Source: Rotaria sp. Silwood1
Lineage: Eukaryota; Rotifera; Eurotatoria; Philodinida; Philodinidae
DNA length: 64,000 nt
Direction of reading: 5' to 3'
Assembly: GCA_905250075.1 (NCBI GenBank)
Contig: CAJNOP010000293.1
Coordinates: forward strand, 179,986 to 243,985
The translations under genes were made by a program, and so were the position numbers. The notes beneath the pieces were generated by a model, which saw nothing but the letters and a program-made list of their open reading frames with translations, was not told the DNA's origin and did not search any database. Below are positions 10,405-22,763 of this stretch, piece by piece (the stretch's first letter is position 1; every line of letters starts with the position of its first letter).

Positions 10405-12611
10405 TCAATATGTTGCTGGAAAGTCCACTCCCAATTCCAATAGTTTTCCGAAAGCATTTGCAAAATCCACAGCAAATTGACTTCCATTGTTGGCATATTC
10501 TACCACATATACTTTAAATTGAGGATCTTCAATAAGCAGTATATCGGACGGTAATCTTAATAAAGATTTTGTTTGCACATCTTCGAACTGTGTTGGACCT
10601 TGCCAATTACGTTTTTCCCAAGTGTCTTCCAATAAACCACGGAAAAACTCATTTGAAAATGTGGTCGGTGTTAATGTCCACTGTCCTTCGAAACCGCTTC
10701 GATCAGTGTGACACCGACCCAAAGAATGAGCACCGATCAAAGCAACAATTTCACGATCATTGAAACCCATTCGATAGAAAGCAAACCGGATACTTTGAGC
10801 ATCTTGAGAAGCACTCGGTAATCGATTACTGGGCGGCGAATTTTTTCCATTTTCAAAGTCAACTCGTCCATGTCGCCATTTGATGATCGGACCGCCCATT
10901 TTTTCGACGGCCACAACAGCAGCTAGCGTGTACAAGTCAGCGTAAGTTAAGCCGGGATTATTATGATAAACACTTCCCAGACGATCTCGTGCTATTTCTA
11001 AACCTAAAATGAAACAGCCAATGGAACATTTCGAATAACTTTTAGGTCTACATGTTGAAGAACACTCTTTTCTCTCTAGAAAATCGGAGAGTAGAAAAAA
11101 TTAAAATTCTCAGCATAATTAGATCTTGACTAGACGATAAAAAGTTGAGCTAAACTTGAAAATAGAGAAAGCTTACAGATTTCAAAATATGTGCTTTGCT
11201 TGATGAAGTATATTATTCTTTAGATTTTATCTAACAACTATCGGATCGTTTTTTGAACCCGAATTGACATTTGTTTCTTCTCATATTCCGTGAGGGGAAC
11301 GGGGGGGTAGACATTTTATCCGAGTAAAGCATGTCATTCTGAAGGAACACGACTTCTCTATCGAGTTGAATTTTCATCCTTAATGCAAAGTTTGTATTTA
11401 GTATTCTTTCAAACTAACAAAAAACTTAATAAAATACTTATTTGACCCGTTGAATCGATTTCAGAATAATGTTCAAATACTGATATGTAAAATAATACTG
11501 ACGAAAAAGGGTCTTTTTTTTTTTACATCTGTTGATATTTTTTTCATTACTATGAACGAGTCAGTCAAAGGAGTCTAAAATTTTGGATTTAGAGATATCC
11601 GATTGTACTCTTTCTTTTCTAAACTAGAAAAAGTATGCGAAAAATAACTTTTCAGTCGAGTCATGGGCCACGTATTGTGTTACTTTTGGTCAAATCGAAC
11701 ATGTATATAACATAACAGTTGTATCAATATGGGTTGAAATGCCTTTCATTCGATAGAATTTTGAATATGAAATTGACATTGGCAGAGAGTGTTTAAAAAA
11801 ACCAAAATAAATAACTGATTATTTATAATTACAAAATATTTTAAGAGCCGAAATGTATTTAGACATAATGTCATATGAATGATTGTGAACGAATATGAGA
11901 AGAGAAACTTTAGGAAAGATAAACGACAAATCCTGTTTCATGTCTTAGGTACGGCGCTTCTCCCAAAAACTTGAGCTTTTTCCAGAGTTCTTTTAGAAAC
12001 CTACATTTTGAAAATACCTGTCCTTCAAGAAATTTTTTTCGACTTTTTCTAGCAAAAATTAAGAAAAACTGCTGTATATTATCTCAAATGAGTCTCAAAA
12101 AGTGAATTTTATCTATGATCGCCTCTTCCATTCTCCGTTCCAACACCCAACATTCGCTACTGAATCCGAGATACGGATGGGCACACAGTTATAGAGATCG
12201 CACTTAGTTTTTCAGAATAATGGCTCATAGTTCACATTTTTTTTTTCGACATTTTGAATACCTACTTCCAACTGTTGTTGACAAGTAAATTCTTCTATTC
12301 TGTACGTGTGTTGCATAACTAAAATTCCTATTTTAATCGAAACTATGAGATTAAAAGCTTATCAGATGTTCGATGAAAGACTTCAATTCAGATGTGAAAA
12401 TGTTTACCTTTATTGACTGGCCAAGTACTTTGGGGTTCAAAGCGAATACATCCACCATTAGAGCCGCCGGTTGAATCGTAACGGGAGTATGTGCCACTGG
12501 CAAGCCAACCCATTCGAATGAATAATGGACCGTAATTCCCATCAACATAGTTTTTGTCCTCCATTAGAGCAGCAATAGATTGTTGTACTTTAGTATAATC
12601 AACTGGGGTGA
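10405..12611 (-). CDS. Class I haem peroxidase (cytochrome c/ascorbate peroxidase type), distal His replaced
   Basis: Two exons are clear: 12611-12408 (after acceptor TTTTTTTCAG) and 11003-10405 (after CATTTTAG), joined by a 1.4-kb intron with donor AAAG|GTAAAC; the junction restores NKGLEIARD, as in the family. Together they give about 267 residues, a complete class I peroxidase core. Conserved parts: [11 protein letters not shown], the proximal haem ligand region [22 protein letters not shown] and LELGVDFP. The family uses H2O2 to oxidise cytochrome c or ascorbate. Odd: the distal motif is RMGWLASGT where the family has RxxWHxSG; the catalytic distal His is Leu (CTT; His would be CAT). Without it, peroxide cleavage should be badly impaired, so the product may be inactive or do something else. 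No first exon with ATG or targeting signal was found upstream, so the 5-prime end is incomplete here. Animals generally lack class I peroxidases, so horizontal origin (algal, protist or fungal) is likely. Confidence 0.85.
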
Positions 12612-13496
12612 CTGAAAAAAAGAGGTCTAATACGAGTCCTTTTTTACAACAAAGTCGAAAAATTTTGAAAAGTTTTGTACGAATCTATGACACCTTCAAA
12701 AGACTTGTCAATAGTTTAGGAAACGTTTTTTAACGTTTCATATAAAACCTACGAAATCTTCAAGAAAGTTTCGAATTCGTTGCAATTTTCGAAACTTTTC
12801 TAAAACTTCGTATCGTGTACATCGCATGCCCCTAATAAGAACAGCTTTTCAAACGTCTTGAGAGTTTCCTTTTGTTTTCTAAAAATATTTATATACAAAC
12901 ACGTATTGTTTTTAATATTTTTGAGTAGAAAAATAAGTCCTGAATCGAATGCTGTAAAAACCATTTAATTATCTCGAAAAATAACTAAGTAATTAGCCGT
13001 AGTTTGAGTTTGCTTGACATTGTCTCTATTAGAAGTACTATGCGTAACAAGAATACTAAACCAACAAATGTTCTGAATAACGACAGGCTATGACAAATGT
13101 ATAGAAAATAGATGGTTTTTAGTAGATGAATATTTTTCATCTCTAAATTTGAAAATCTTTTTGTAGTCCAGTGACAAAAGCTGCTTCTTATAAATCAAGG
13201 AATATTAATCTCAAGGTTGAGAATTTTTCGTCGTATATTGACAAAGATAATGAAATTAAAAATATAACTCGCCTATCCTTTTTAGGAACACTATTCTTAA
13301 TTCAAACAGTCAGTAGAAAAATGTTCCTAATACGAACAATCTATGTAAAATAAATAGAAAAATAAATCATTTTTCGTAAATGATCTTTTTTTTTTATATC
13401 ACAAGTTGAAAATTTCGATGTGCTTCTTTGACAAGAAATATCTCTTGATATATTGTCTATTAAGTTCCAATGGTTTGAGATAGACAATTTTCTTTT
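12612..13496. other. Upstream of peroxidase; no gene recognised
   Basis: The missing first exon of the minus-strand peroxidase should lie here but I could not identify an ATG exon with a matching donor. The 60-codon plus ORF at 13171-13353 may be diverged DNA of the neighbouring mariner relic; this is not supported by any motif. Confidence 0.35.
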
Positions 13497-14000
13497 TTGC
13501 ATCATATTTTGAGAAAAAGCTATTACGTTAGCCGTACGGAGGCGAATGAACGATGTGAGATTAAAATGAAACTAAAGATTCCTCAAAAAGTCATGGTCTG
13601 GCTAGATGCTTGCTATAAAGGGGTGATACTGTTGGCCATTTTCAACCAAGAAATAGTAGATCATGCTCGATATATCCTGAATGTTCTTTTAGTAGCAGTG
13701 AAATATGAAAATTTGATCTAAGAAAAAAAAATAGGACATTTGAATAGGACGGTACAAAACTTCACATTCATCAGTTAGCATGACAATGATTCCAAAACGA
13801 CTTTCCGCCTCTCATTGACAGAGACTATTGGCCACAGAATAGTTCAGATTTAAATCAATAAGATTATTGTATTTAGGAAGAAGTTGCTCAAGTCATCAAT
13901 TGCGAGAAAGCAACATCGAAAGATACTCTCATTGGAAAATTGAAACGTGCAGCCAAAGAATGCGACAAAATGTTGTTTTAGACAACAGTATATCGTGAAC
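13497..14000 (+). mobile_element. Tc1/mariner-type transposase relic
   Basis: The frame 13497-13721 contains KVMVWLDACYKGVILLAIF and VDHARYILNVLLVA, which match the catalytic core region of mariner-type (DDE/D) transposases (consensus VMVW..-G..PL-IF...VDH--YI--VL). After the stop, further pieces read DGTKLHIHQL, DFPPLIDRDYWPQNSSDLNQ, then a stop and DYCI, then TSKDTLIGKLKRAAKE. These are the expected QDGAxxH, WPxNSPDLNPLDYxIW and C-terminal helix segments. At least four stops and frameshifts interrupt it and the N-terminal DNA-binding domain is missing, so it is inactive. Terminal inverted repeats were not located. Confidence 0.75.
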
Positions 14001-15289
14001 CGTTTGTATGAAACGTTTGTTAAAAAATAATGGATGTTATTTGCATAAATCAGAAAAAGATACCGTTTTGTAGAGAATTAAACGATGGATCTTTTTATAA
14101 TTACATCTTCCAACATACCTTGGAAATCATTCATTATACCATGATTAAAGAAAAACAACACTAAAACTCATGTATCTCTTGAGATTCGAACAAACCAAAA
14201 ATATGTACTCAGATTTCTGATGAATTTTCGTAGCTACTATCTATCATCCATTACAAGTATAGGTACTGAGTTATATTTGAAGTTCCTTGTCAAGCAAATA
14301 CTTTTTAGTAAATTTCTATTTTCTCAACAATGATTAGAGTTATAACAGAAGTTCTTTTATCGTAGATGCTTTCGACAATGGAATATCTTCTCATAGTATT
14401 GAAAGTATCTGATGATCTAATATTTTTAAATTGATATTATATACTATTTCTAGAAAGCATTAAACCTTTAGAGAAAGCAAATTGATCAAATCAGCGTGAT
14501 AGAACAGTTGGAGAGTAGTTTCATTTGAAAGAGCAGAACAAACTGCGTCAACTGTCGTTTTTCAGACTTATTAATTATGAACTTTGGTAGAGGAAATTTT
14601 TATCAATAATATTCGAAAGGCGGAAATAGCTGTTTGATTCCGATAATGACGATGGATGATTTGTTCTCAAGGAGTCGGGTGGGTCTATGTGAAGTGTGGA
14701 TGCGGTATTTGGTGTCACTGAGTATGGAATGTAAGTGTCGATTGAGAGAAGAACTACACTGTCAACACACATACACACCTGATTTTTCATCGATCAAGAA
14801 CAAAATTCGAAGCAGTTGCTTTTTTTTATCAGCTTAAATTCAAAGTTCAATCAGTCACTTGATCGTTTTCTAAAGATTTCAATTGGGAATGACAGAGATT
14901 CTTTAAAATCTGCCTGCTAGAATCCTATTTTACTCATAAAGAACTCAGCCAATTTATCGATGCTTATACGCTTTGCTGTTTTCTCTAGTCTACTATTCGT
15001 ATCTTGGTGAAATTCAAATACCACTGACGGTGATAAATAGACAAAAAATAGCAGAATATTTGAGCTGTAATCTCAAACTTGATTGGTTGCTAACATGACT
15101 GGATTTAAGAACATGATATGTCATACATTGAAGTATTTTCGACTTCGTAAAATCAGGTCGTTTTTTGAAATAGAATGAATTTTTCAATCGGTGGTTCATT
15201 CTCGATTGTAATAGTGAGGCTTTATCATTTGATGTATGCTCTGTGAAGAAAAATGTTCATTTTCTTATTTATCACTTTCTTTCTATGTC
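14001..15289. other. Intergenic
   Basis: No gene recognised. Around 14680-14780 a G/T-rich stretch (GTCGGGTGGGTCTATGTGAA) and a later CACACATACACACC stretch look like a widely separated, decayed hairpin-family copy. Confidence 0.4.
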
Positions 15290-16620
15290 TCAAATAATTA
15301 ATGTTCTTTGAAGTATAAAAAGGGTGCATGCAATATGACTGGATAAATTGAGATATACGAGAAGAAGAATATAGAGACGAGTTAAATACATCAACTCTAT
15401 CTCTTCTCTAACGAATTTGTCACTGATCCAACAAAAGATCTTTCGGTGGGAAGGAATAAGATGCAAAGATAGTATATTCTTTATGAATCGAAAAGTCTGT
15501 ATGTTTTTTAATCTATAGAGAGTATCAAAACGCATACTTGTTCGAGATCTTGTCCCCAAAACAGAGCCGACAATGGCTGCCACGATAAGTATAACCACAA
15601 GTAAGCTGACTGAAATGATGAATCTCTTCTTGCAGTACCATTGACGTCTTGTAAATGTGATGAAAAGTCTTGTTAACGTATAGATAGATGAAGATGAGAT
15701 TAGACTTACTTAGTTTTAGGGAAAAGATATGCACCTAAGGAAAGAAATGCATCAATTTAAAACAAATGATTAAAAATGTCTAAACTACCTTTGAATGGTG
15801 GTTCCAATGGAGTTGTCTCTGGTATTATTTGTTTCAAGTGAACGATATGAAGACCAGCTCCTGGATTCAATTGCGATTGAACTATCATGTGAGTGCCGGG
15901 CAGAAGAAGAACTTCGTCTTCACTAAGAAAATGTGAATGAGCATGTATAGTTCGACCATTGATAGCTTCTATAGAGAATAATGTCCGATCGCCAGTCGTC
16001 CCTAAATATATGTCGTTCTCAAGCACAGTCAATGAAGTTGTGCATGATGAAAATGCCCACCAAGTCACTGGAGTGCCAGGAGAAAAATTTGTGCTCAAGT
16101 TTTTAGTCACTCCTCGCCAAATGGTTAATGGTGGTAGGCATGGTAATTTGGCTAGAGCAGTTAAGAACAGTTTCAAGTACTTGAAATAGGGTTGAAGATG
16201 CTCGCGATTATTATTCTTGAGAGTGCGATTGAGCATCGCATAAAGACTCAGATCTGGTTCGTCCCATTCGATGGTGTAGAGACGAATCGCAGCACTCTCG
16301 TCAACTGTAAGTCCATCAGATGGTTGTTCTGGGGTTTCGTTGAGTGCCATTTGAACGTAGAACCATAAATTATGAACAATGTTGGTCAGCGGAGCACACG
16401 CTTTGACAAGTGGCAGCAAAGTCTCTTCGGCATATTCCACAATAGGACTGATGTCAGCTTCAATGTCACTGATGGTACGTGAGGGTGTCAAATGTAGTCC
16501 TCTAGTGGTGGTTTCTACGAATCGATGATTCTTTCTCATGGAGTTCTGTGCATTACCAGAATTCTGCATTGTTACCAATATTTGTGCATGATCTGTTGTC
16601 TGCTGACCAGGACCTTCCAT
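15290..16620 (-). CDS. NAD+:arginine mono-ADP-ribosyltransferase (ART) with C-terminal membrane anchor
   Basis: Exon 1 (16620-15789) encodes about 277 residues with the R-S-ExE triad of arginine-specific ARTs: Arg in LTIWRGV, Ser in WWAFSSCTTS, and Glu-Asp-Glu in LSEDEVLLLPGTHM. These enzymes transfer ADP-ribose from NAD+ to protein arginine; bdelloids carry hundreds of relatives. Exon 1 ends CAAAG|GTAGTT. A 54-nt intron leads to a 25-nt microexon (15734-15710, GAYLFPKTK) and a 62-nt intron leads to exon 3 from 15647, which gives a basic stretch (RQWYCKKR) and a membrane helix (FIISVSLLVVILIVAAIVGS). All three phases fit. The frame then stays open to 15290, but further splicing there is possible and the true C-terminus is uncertain. 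The first ATG in frame is at 16620; the frame is open a little further upstream without an ATG. There is no signal peptide, so the catalytic part is probably cytosolic. Confidence 0.8.
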
Positions 16621-18600
16621 TATCGTTTGCTTTATGGATGATGATCGACACTTAAAACTCAAATATCGATTATTGTTCGTAACGACAAAGATAAGTAATT
16701 CTCAGTAATTGGGACTTATCAACGAATTTTCAAAGTGATAAAGATGAATGTTAACAAATTTCGAAAGATTATCATTACCATTTACTATCAGGTTTACTTG
16801 AATTCTTGGTACAGAAATAATAGATTCGAACTGAGTTGAAAAGAGATAGAATTACAACTTCTTAGTCAATGATGAACCATATACAGTGCTGCTATCATCA
16901 GGAATTACCTGACGAAACAGGATTAAAGTCTTCTTACATTCAAAAAAAAGTTTACAGAACAATTAAAATGAATTGTAAACACTAGCAATAGAGATAATTT
17001 TCAAAAATCTATATATCTGACAATAATATTCTAATGACTGCTACACCATGATAGAGAGCGTATGAGTGAAATCTATTATATTGTTTGGTACAGAATTCTA
17101 TACTCTCATTTGACTCAAAACACAATTGTTTTCACATTATTTATTTAATCAAACAATGAATTTTCGTTTTCTGCAACTAAAAATAACATATTTTTAACAA
17201 AACAAATTCATAGTCGTAAATATTAACTATGCTACTCGGCTATGTATAGTTTTTGATTGAACTGCAGCTTAAATTATCAGGAAAAAGTCGATAAGACAGA
17301 AATTTCAACAACATTTAAACTTTTCAGTAACTCAAAAAACACATATTGGAAATAGTTTCTGAATCAGATGTGGATTGCGTATCGATCTCAATCATGTCTA
17401 ATGTTAAAATCATACTAGTGCTATACATCCGACTATTAAACTACTTTAATTTCCTTGCAAAATCATCCTAATAATTGATTTACTACAACAGTAGGTGTCG
17501 ATCTTTATTTTTGATACATGCAGATCGTCCAAACTGTAGGTATTCAGTCTTTTTCTTACTCCTTGATGGGTGACAGGTAAGACTTAAGATTGACGTTAAT
17601 ACTTTGCTTAATAGTCGAAAGATTTTACCATATGTTGATAGTTCAATACTCATTCATTGATTAACTAGGCATGATGTCTAGTCAAGGATGCAGATTCTGT
17701 CAGTAAAATAAAAAAAGTTTTGACATGACTATATGCACTGAGAGAAGTGGAATCAATGTATTAGATTCTCATATAGCAATATTATAGTTTTTTATATCGA
17801 TTATATCTACTTGAGTGCACACAGCTGCTTCCGAAAAATTTCCCGATCGCCACAATTTTACGAAAAGTTTTTCTTGGCTATAAAATTCAATTAAAAATTG
17901 ATATTTTATAACATCATTTGAACCTGATGACTTGTTAGTGTATTTTTCGTAAATGATTTATACCGAACCAGGAGAAACAAGTTTCTAAACTTCATATCGT
18001 TGACTGTTTTTTTCATAAAACAATCATTGTTTATCTTTCATTTAACTTAAGTAGTAATTCAGTGAGTTTGTAAGCATTTATTTAGAAAGTAGAAAAAATT
18101 TCCCGAACAGAGAAAATATTTATCAAAAAATTTTCAAAAATTTCCTCTAATGACTGTTGGCGCGCATGGGTAAATTCTGCACGCCTGTATTAAACATTGA
18201 AAAAAAAACCAAACAAACTGATTATTTAATATGTATAATCAATAAATAAGTAAGTAGACTTGAATAATAACATTAGTGCATTAAAACGTAAAGAAATACA
18301 GTTTATTTTTAATTGTACATGTATAAATGAAATTTTCGACCTTTATGAATCTAGTTATTTATTAATTATGTATTCTATAGAATTAAATACTTGAAATATT
18401 AAAATTTCTATCAACTAAAGATATCTATTTATACTTGAGTAGATTCATGGTCAAAACTATTTTCTCTATTATTGTTATGTTTATATGAATTTATTAAATT
18501 ATTGTCTTTACTTTTTAAAACGTAGAGAAATTCTCAAGAAATTGAAATAGAGACAGAAAAGTGATTCGAGAAGAATATTATCCTACTAATATTAATTAAT
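16621..18600. other. Intergenic, AT-rich
   Basis: No gene recognised on either strand. Scattered homopolymers only. Confidence 0.6.
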
Positions 18601-20156
18601 CGATCTTCTAAAAGAGAAGTCAATATCGGGATTGATTTCATATCTCTCACAATCGTATCTAATGTGCATCTCATACAGTTGCTATATGTGAGTTATTTCA
18701 CGGGTGTATTTCTGATTTTGATATTATTTTACTAAGTTACTCACCACTGTGAAATTAACCAAATGAAATATATTTAGAAAATATATTGACGGTCTGTTAA
18801 TAAAATATCTGCTGTATTTAACACTTTTTACTTGCTTTATTGAATGATTTTCGTTTTTAGTGATTCATTAAGGTAATTTTATTTCTTTTGTATTGTTCGT
18901 TGTTTTTTTCCCTTTTCTTTATTTTTGTTTCGTTTTTTTTTCTCTTATTTTTTATTGTCTTTGATTTACATATTCTATCTCGAATAGGTATAGACAAGAT
19001 ATGTACATATAGAATTAAAAATAGTAAAACATGTGCACAAAATGATATGCTTGGATGATTTGTACAAAATGAATGTTGCATACGAAATAAAAATAAAACA
19101 TATACATGAAAAAATATCGAAAAGCAAAATTAAATAGAAAAAATAATTTGTTTTTAATTACGAAATTCACCATATTTCATATTCATAAAAATGTATACTC
19201 CCCAGAAATAAATATTTACAGTCCATATTTGAATTAAGTTGTTAGGATAGAAACATATGTAAAGAAACAGATAACCACATATTCCGAAAATACGTGAAGT
19301 TCTCTATCACATTGTGTATGTGAGTTTTGTTTTTCCAGATATTCGATGAATACAAAACTTGTATTCAAATCAAGACATTCTTATGATCAAGTTTCCACAA
19401 ATTGTATGCTGTTACTAGTTTTTCAAATACTATTGTAAAATTATTACGCATATATTAAGAATTTGTTACAAAAATTAATCATATATTTTAATAGAACTTT
19501 AAAATCTTAATCACATTGTTTAAAATATCTTTTACCGTATCTTTGTTTATTGTAGAAAAAAAATTAAGAAATTTTAGTGCCTCCTCATTTGACAAAAATG
19601 AAAAAAATCTGAATTATTCACTCATTTTTAGTTGTTTGTTTAAATTATTATTTCTGAAGAAGTCAAATCTTAACAAAAGAAATTATACTATTGAATAGCG
19701 CTAGGAATTTTTTTATCACTTCATAGAATTTTTTATTGTTTTGCATTCACTTGCTGAACAATAAGTTGCGAAGTAGGTACCTTTACTGATATATATTTTA
19801 AAAAAGTTCGAAACGTATAGTATCCGTATCATTTTTGTTTTCAAATTTCAATGGGATTGAGTATGTGAAGTACTATAAGAAGATATAACTATTTGTTCAA
19901 AAAGTTACTTATAATTTAATAATAAAATCGAAGTGAACACTCGTGTATTATTACCATAAACTTTTTTCTTGGCTTTTCCCAAGAATTATTTATATCAAAA
20001 TATATATATTTGACTTCAAAACAAGTATTTTCAGAATAACTATGATTTCAGAAAAAAAAAGATAACAATTATAATTTTTGTCAAGTGAAGATGAGCTAAG
20101 TTTTCTTAATTTCTTCTTTACGATAAACAAAGAGAAGATAATAGATATTTAAAAAA
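18601..20156. other. Intergenic, very AT-rich
   Basis: No gene recognised. ORFs of 60-74 codons (for example 18857-19081 minus, Lys-rich) follow from base composition. Confidence 0.6.
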
Positions 20157-20211
20157 TGGGTGCGAGTGTGAGTATAGGTGTGCTTTATCTTTCCTACATT
20201 CACACTCTGCT
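20157..20211. repeat. Telomere-like GT/CA hairpin, copy 7
   Basis: Left arm GGGTGCGAGTGTGAGTATAG followed by GTGTG, loop of about 12 nt, right arm CTACATTCACACTCTG. Confidence 0.6.
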
Positions 20212-21130
20212 TAGGCTGAGCAGTGAACATGTATTTTTGAATTTTTTTTCTGTCACCGATTATTATGCACTATGAGTACAAACATTTTGTCTATAATTCG
20301 ACTATTGTGGATATTTCCTTGCTTCGTTGTAGTGCGTGTAGATGGATGTATGGTTATGTCTTGTTTTCTCTTGCATTAACGCCCATATTAAACAAAACAA
20401 AATGCCTAATTTTTTCAATTTAACTTTCATCTTGTTCACTTATCATTGATCTTGATTTGACGTTCAACTATGTTTCAATAAATTTAGATACACAAAGATA
20501 TAGAATCAGTAATGAATCTGGAACCGGTTTTACCTCTGTGCAAGACTACATCTAAATAGTTTGCAACTCGCAAAAAATGATTATTTTAAGTTCAAGATGG
20601 ACAAAGCATTAAACTTTTCACTAACTTTTCAAAAGAAATTCAGTAGCTTGTTTCGTTACTGTCGTCTTCGCTCCTTTCAATCACATAACTGCTATCAAGA
20701 AAACTATGCTGAGCATTGCGTACTCCGGTTACTTAAGCCTATATAAAATTGAAACATGTATTGGATCTCTAGATGCATGTATTAAATAAATGAAGTCAAA
20801 TGAATATTATCATCTATTTAGAGTGACATTGTATGATTGTACAATTGTCGTTTAGCATAGGAAAAATAATAATCAAATGACTTTGGTCGAGTCTTTTCTT
20901 CAATGAGAGGAGCGGATGTAAGATAAAAAAGGAGAAAAATATGTATCAGTCAAATAGAAAAAGTATAGAGATGTATGGAAACGAATCGTATGCTGCCATT
21001 TTTAGATTATATTTATCATCTATTTCATTTTCATGTTTTTAATTATTCGTGTATCTTTTTGAATGTTTTGTACAGACAAAAATAATACGATATTATTAAT
21101 CATATGTTGGCTAGTAGTCTTATTTGATTG
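20212..21130. other. Intergenic
   Basis: No gene recognised. A lone G/T-rich stretch near 20328-20360 (GTGCGTGTAGATGGATG) may be a half-hairpin relic. Confidence 0.5.
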
Positions 21131-21176
21131 AGAATGTGAGTGTAGGTGTGTGGCTCACACCTTCATCCACACTTAG
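21131..21176. repeat. Telomere-like GT/CA hairpin, copy 8 (compact)
   Basis: GAATGTGAGTGTAGGTGTGT, a loop of only a few nucleotides, then GCTCACACCTTCATCCACAC. Arms pair almost throughout, giving one of the most compact copies. Confidence 0.7.
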
Positions 21177-21795
21177 GGGTCTAAAGAAAATAATTGAACA
21201 AAAGTCAATTAGGAAATGTTTAGTTCGAGAACAATATCTTTTTTAAGCAAAAGCCTTCAAACTGCTGTCTATTTCAAAAAATGATGGTCATAGATGTTTT
21301 TGCAATAACTCAGGGAACTGAACGAGTTACACAGCTGCCGTTTTCACCAGTCGAAATAGGAGACATCGGAACGGCTTTTGCTCCACGATGTTATACGACG
21401 AAATCATATTAAAATCAATCATTTCTGCAAAGCATCGAAAAAATGTATAAAAATTGTATGTCGTTCAAATCACATTTTGACAAAAAGGAAAAGAATTGCT
21501 TAAAACTTTTAAAAAATGCATTTTTTCAAGGAAGTAAATAAACAATTTTATTGGCTTAACATTAGGTTGTGTGAAGAAAATCATTCGAATTGTATCTGAA
21601 ACTATAGATTTCAAGTCCATCTATCTAAATCACATACCAAAACCAAAATTTCATTGGAATGACAGACCATTTCCATGCATTTTTTGCACTATATTCCAGA
21701 AATGATTGATTTTAAAATGGTTTAGTCTTATATAACTAATATTAGGTGCAAAAATATTCACAATCATTGTTTTTTAAAAATATAATACATGCACA

Positions 21796-21864
21796 GCGTG
21801 TAGGGTGTGGCTGGCTTGATCGGGGTTTGGTTATGTCTCTTACCCACATACAACACTCACTCCA
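21796..21864. repeat. Telomere-like GT/CA hairpin, copy 9
   Basis: CGTGTAGGGTGTGGCTGG, loop of about 30 nt with a further G-rich piece (CGGGGTTTGG), then TTACCCACATACAACACTCA. An ORF of 69 codons across it is a composition artefact. Confidence 0.5.
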
Positions 21865-22105
21865 TTCACAATCATATCCTCACATCCATTCAACTAGTGT
21901 GCAACCAATATTTCGGAGATTTCGTGTTGACTATTCCTACGGACTCTCAAACTAGTGTATAAGCTAATGAATATGTTTGTCAATATTTTCAAGCTACGAA
22001 CACTTGTCTATAGCAGTTGGCCGTTCCCATTGCGTTATTTTTTATCGTTCGTATAATTGCGTTGCTCGAGAAATAAAATAGTTTATCGATTCCTATTTAT
22101 TGTGA

Positions 22106-22616
22106 ATGCATTACACACAACTGCGCTCCTTCTCATTAATGAAGTATTGTACGACCATGATGTTGTCTCTGTTGCTATTGTCTGTCTTGCTTGGATTGAC
22201 GAATGCTTGCCGCTGCATACCAAGACAGTCACTGAGTGATGATTTTGCTCGAACATCGATTATTTTCATTGGACGTGTCGTTGCCAAGAGTCATTCAAGC
22301 ACAACCAGTGCTGTTGAATTAACAATGGAAGTTGAAGAGGCTTTCAAAGTAATATGATAACAGATTATTATACAAAATGTATTGCTCTGCATGATTGTTC
22401 GTTTTACAGGGTACTTCAGTTGGTTCTCATGTTGTGGTAGCCACAAACGAGCACGTAGTAGCGTGCGGTCTAGGTATGATACCAGTCGGTGCACGTTGGC
22501 AAATGTGGCTCAGTGAAAATGGATCAACAAGTCTTTGTACACGAAGCACGTCAAATATTGACACAGATCGAGTCGAGCTTCAACGTCTGGCCAATGTCAC
22601 TCCTTCATCACGATAA
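22106..22616 (+). CDS. TIMP-like secreted metalloproteinase inhibitor (NTR domain)
   Basis: Two exons, 22106-22348 and 22410-22616, flank a 61-nt intron (CTTTCAAA|GTAATA ... TTTTACAG|GGT), phase 0. The first ATG is preceded directly by an in-frame TGA; a second ATG at 22139 gives a more usual 23-residue signal peptide (MMLSLLLLSVLLGLTNA core). Cleavage after Ala would expose CRC, the Cys-x-Cys N-terminus by which TIMPs chelate the active-site zinc of matrix metalloproteinases; in TIMPs the free N-terminal Cys is essential. Next come FIGRVVAKS and ELTMEVEEAFK, typical of the NTR beta-barrel. Only four cysteines are visible in the mature part (CRC, HVVACG, TSLC), against six in the N-domain of vertebrate TIMPs, and there is no C-terminal TIMP domain, as in some invertebrate forms. 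AATAAA lies about 80 bp past the stop. It would act outside the cell. Confidence 0.75.
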
Positions 22617-22763
22617 AAATAATAACGAGTAGAAGTTCACTTTAGAATGATTCTTTTTTTCATGAACAGTTGCCTCAAGAAAAAAACAAGAGATCAATAA
22701 ATGATTGCGAATACATTGTTGCTATTTCTTATCATCAAAAGAATAAATAATCACGGATTAGCT

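Noticed and set aside
15959..16189. 76-codon ORF on the plus strand
   Set aside because: Antisense shadow of the ART catalytic exon.
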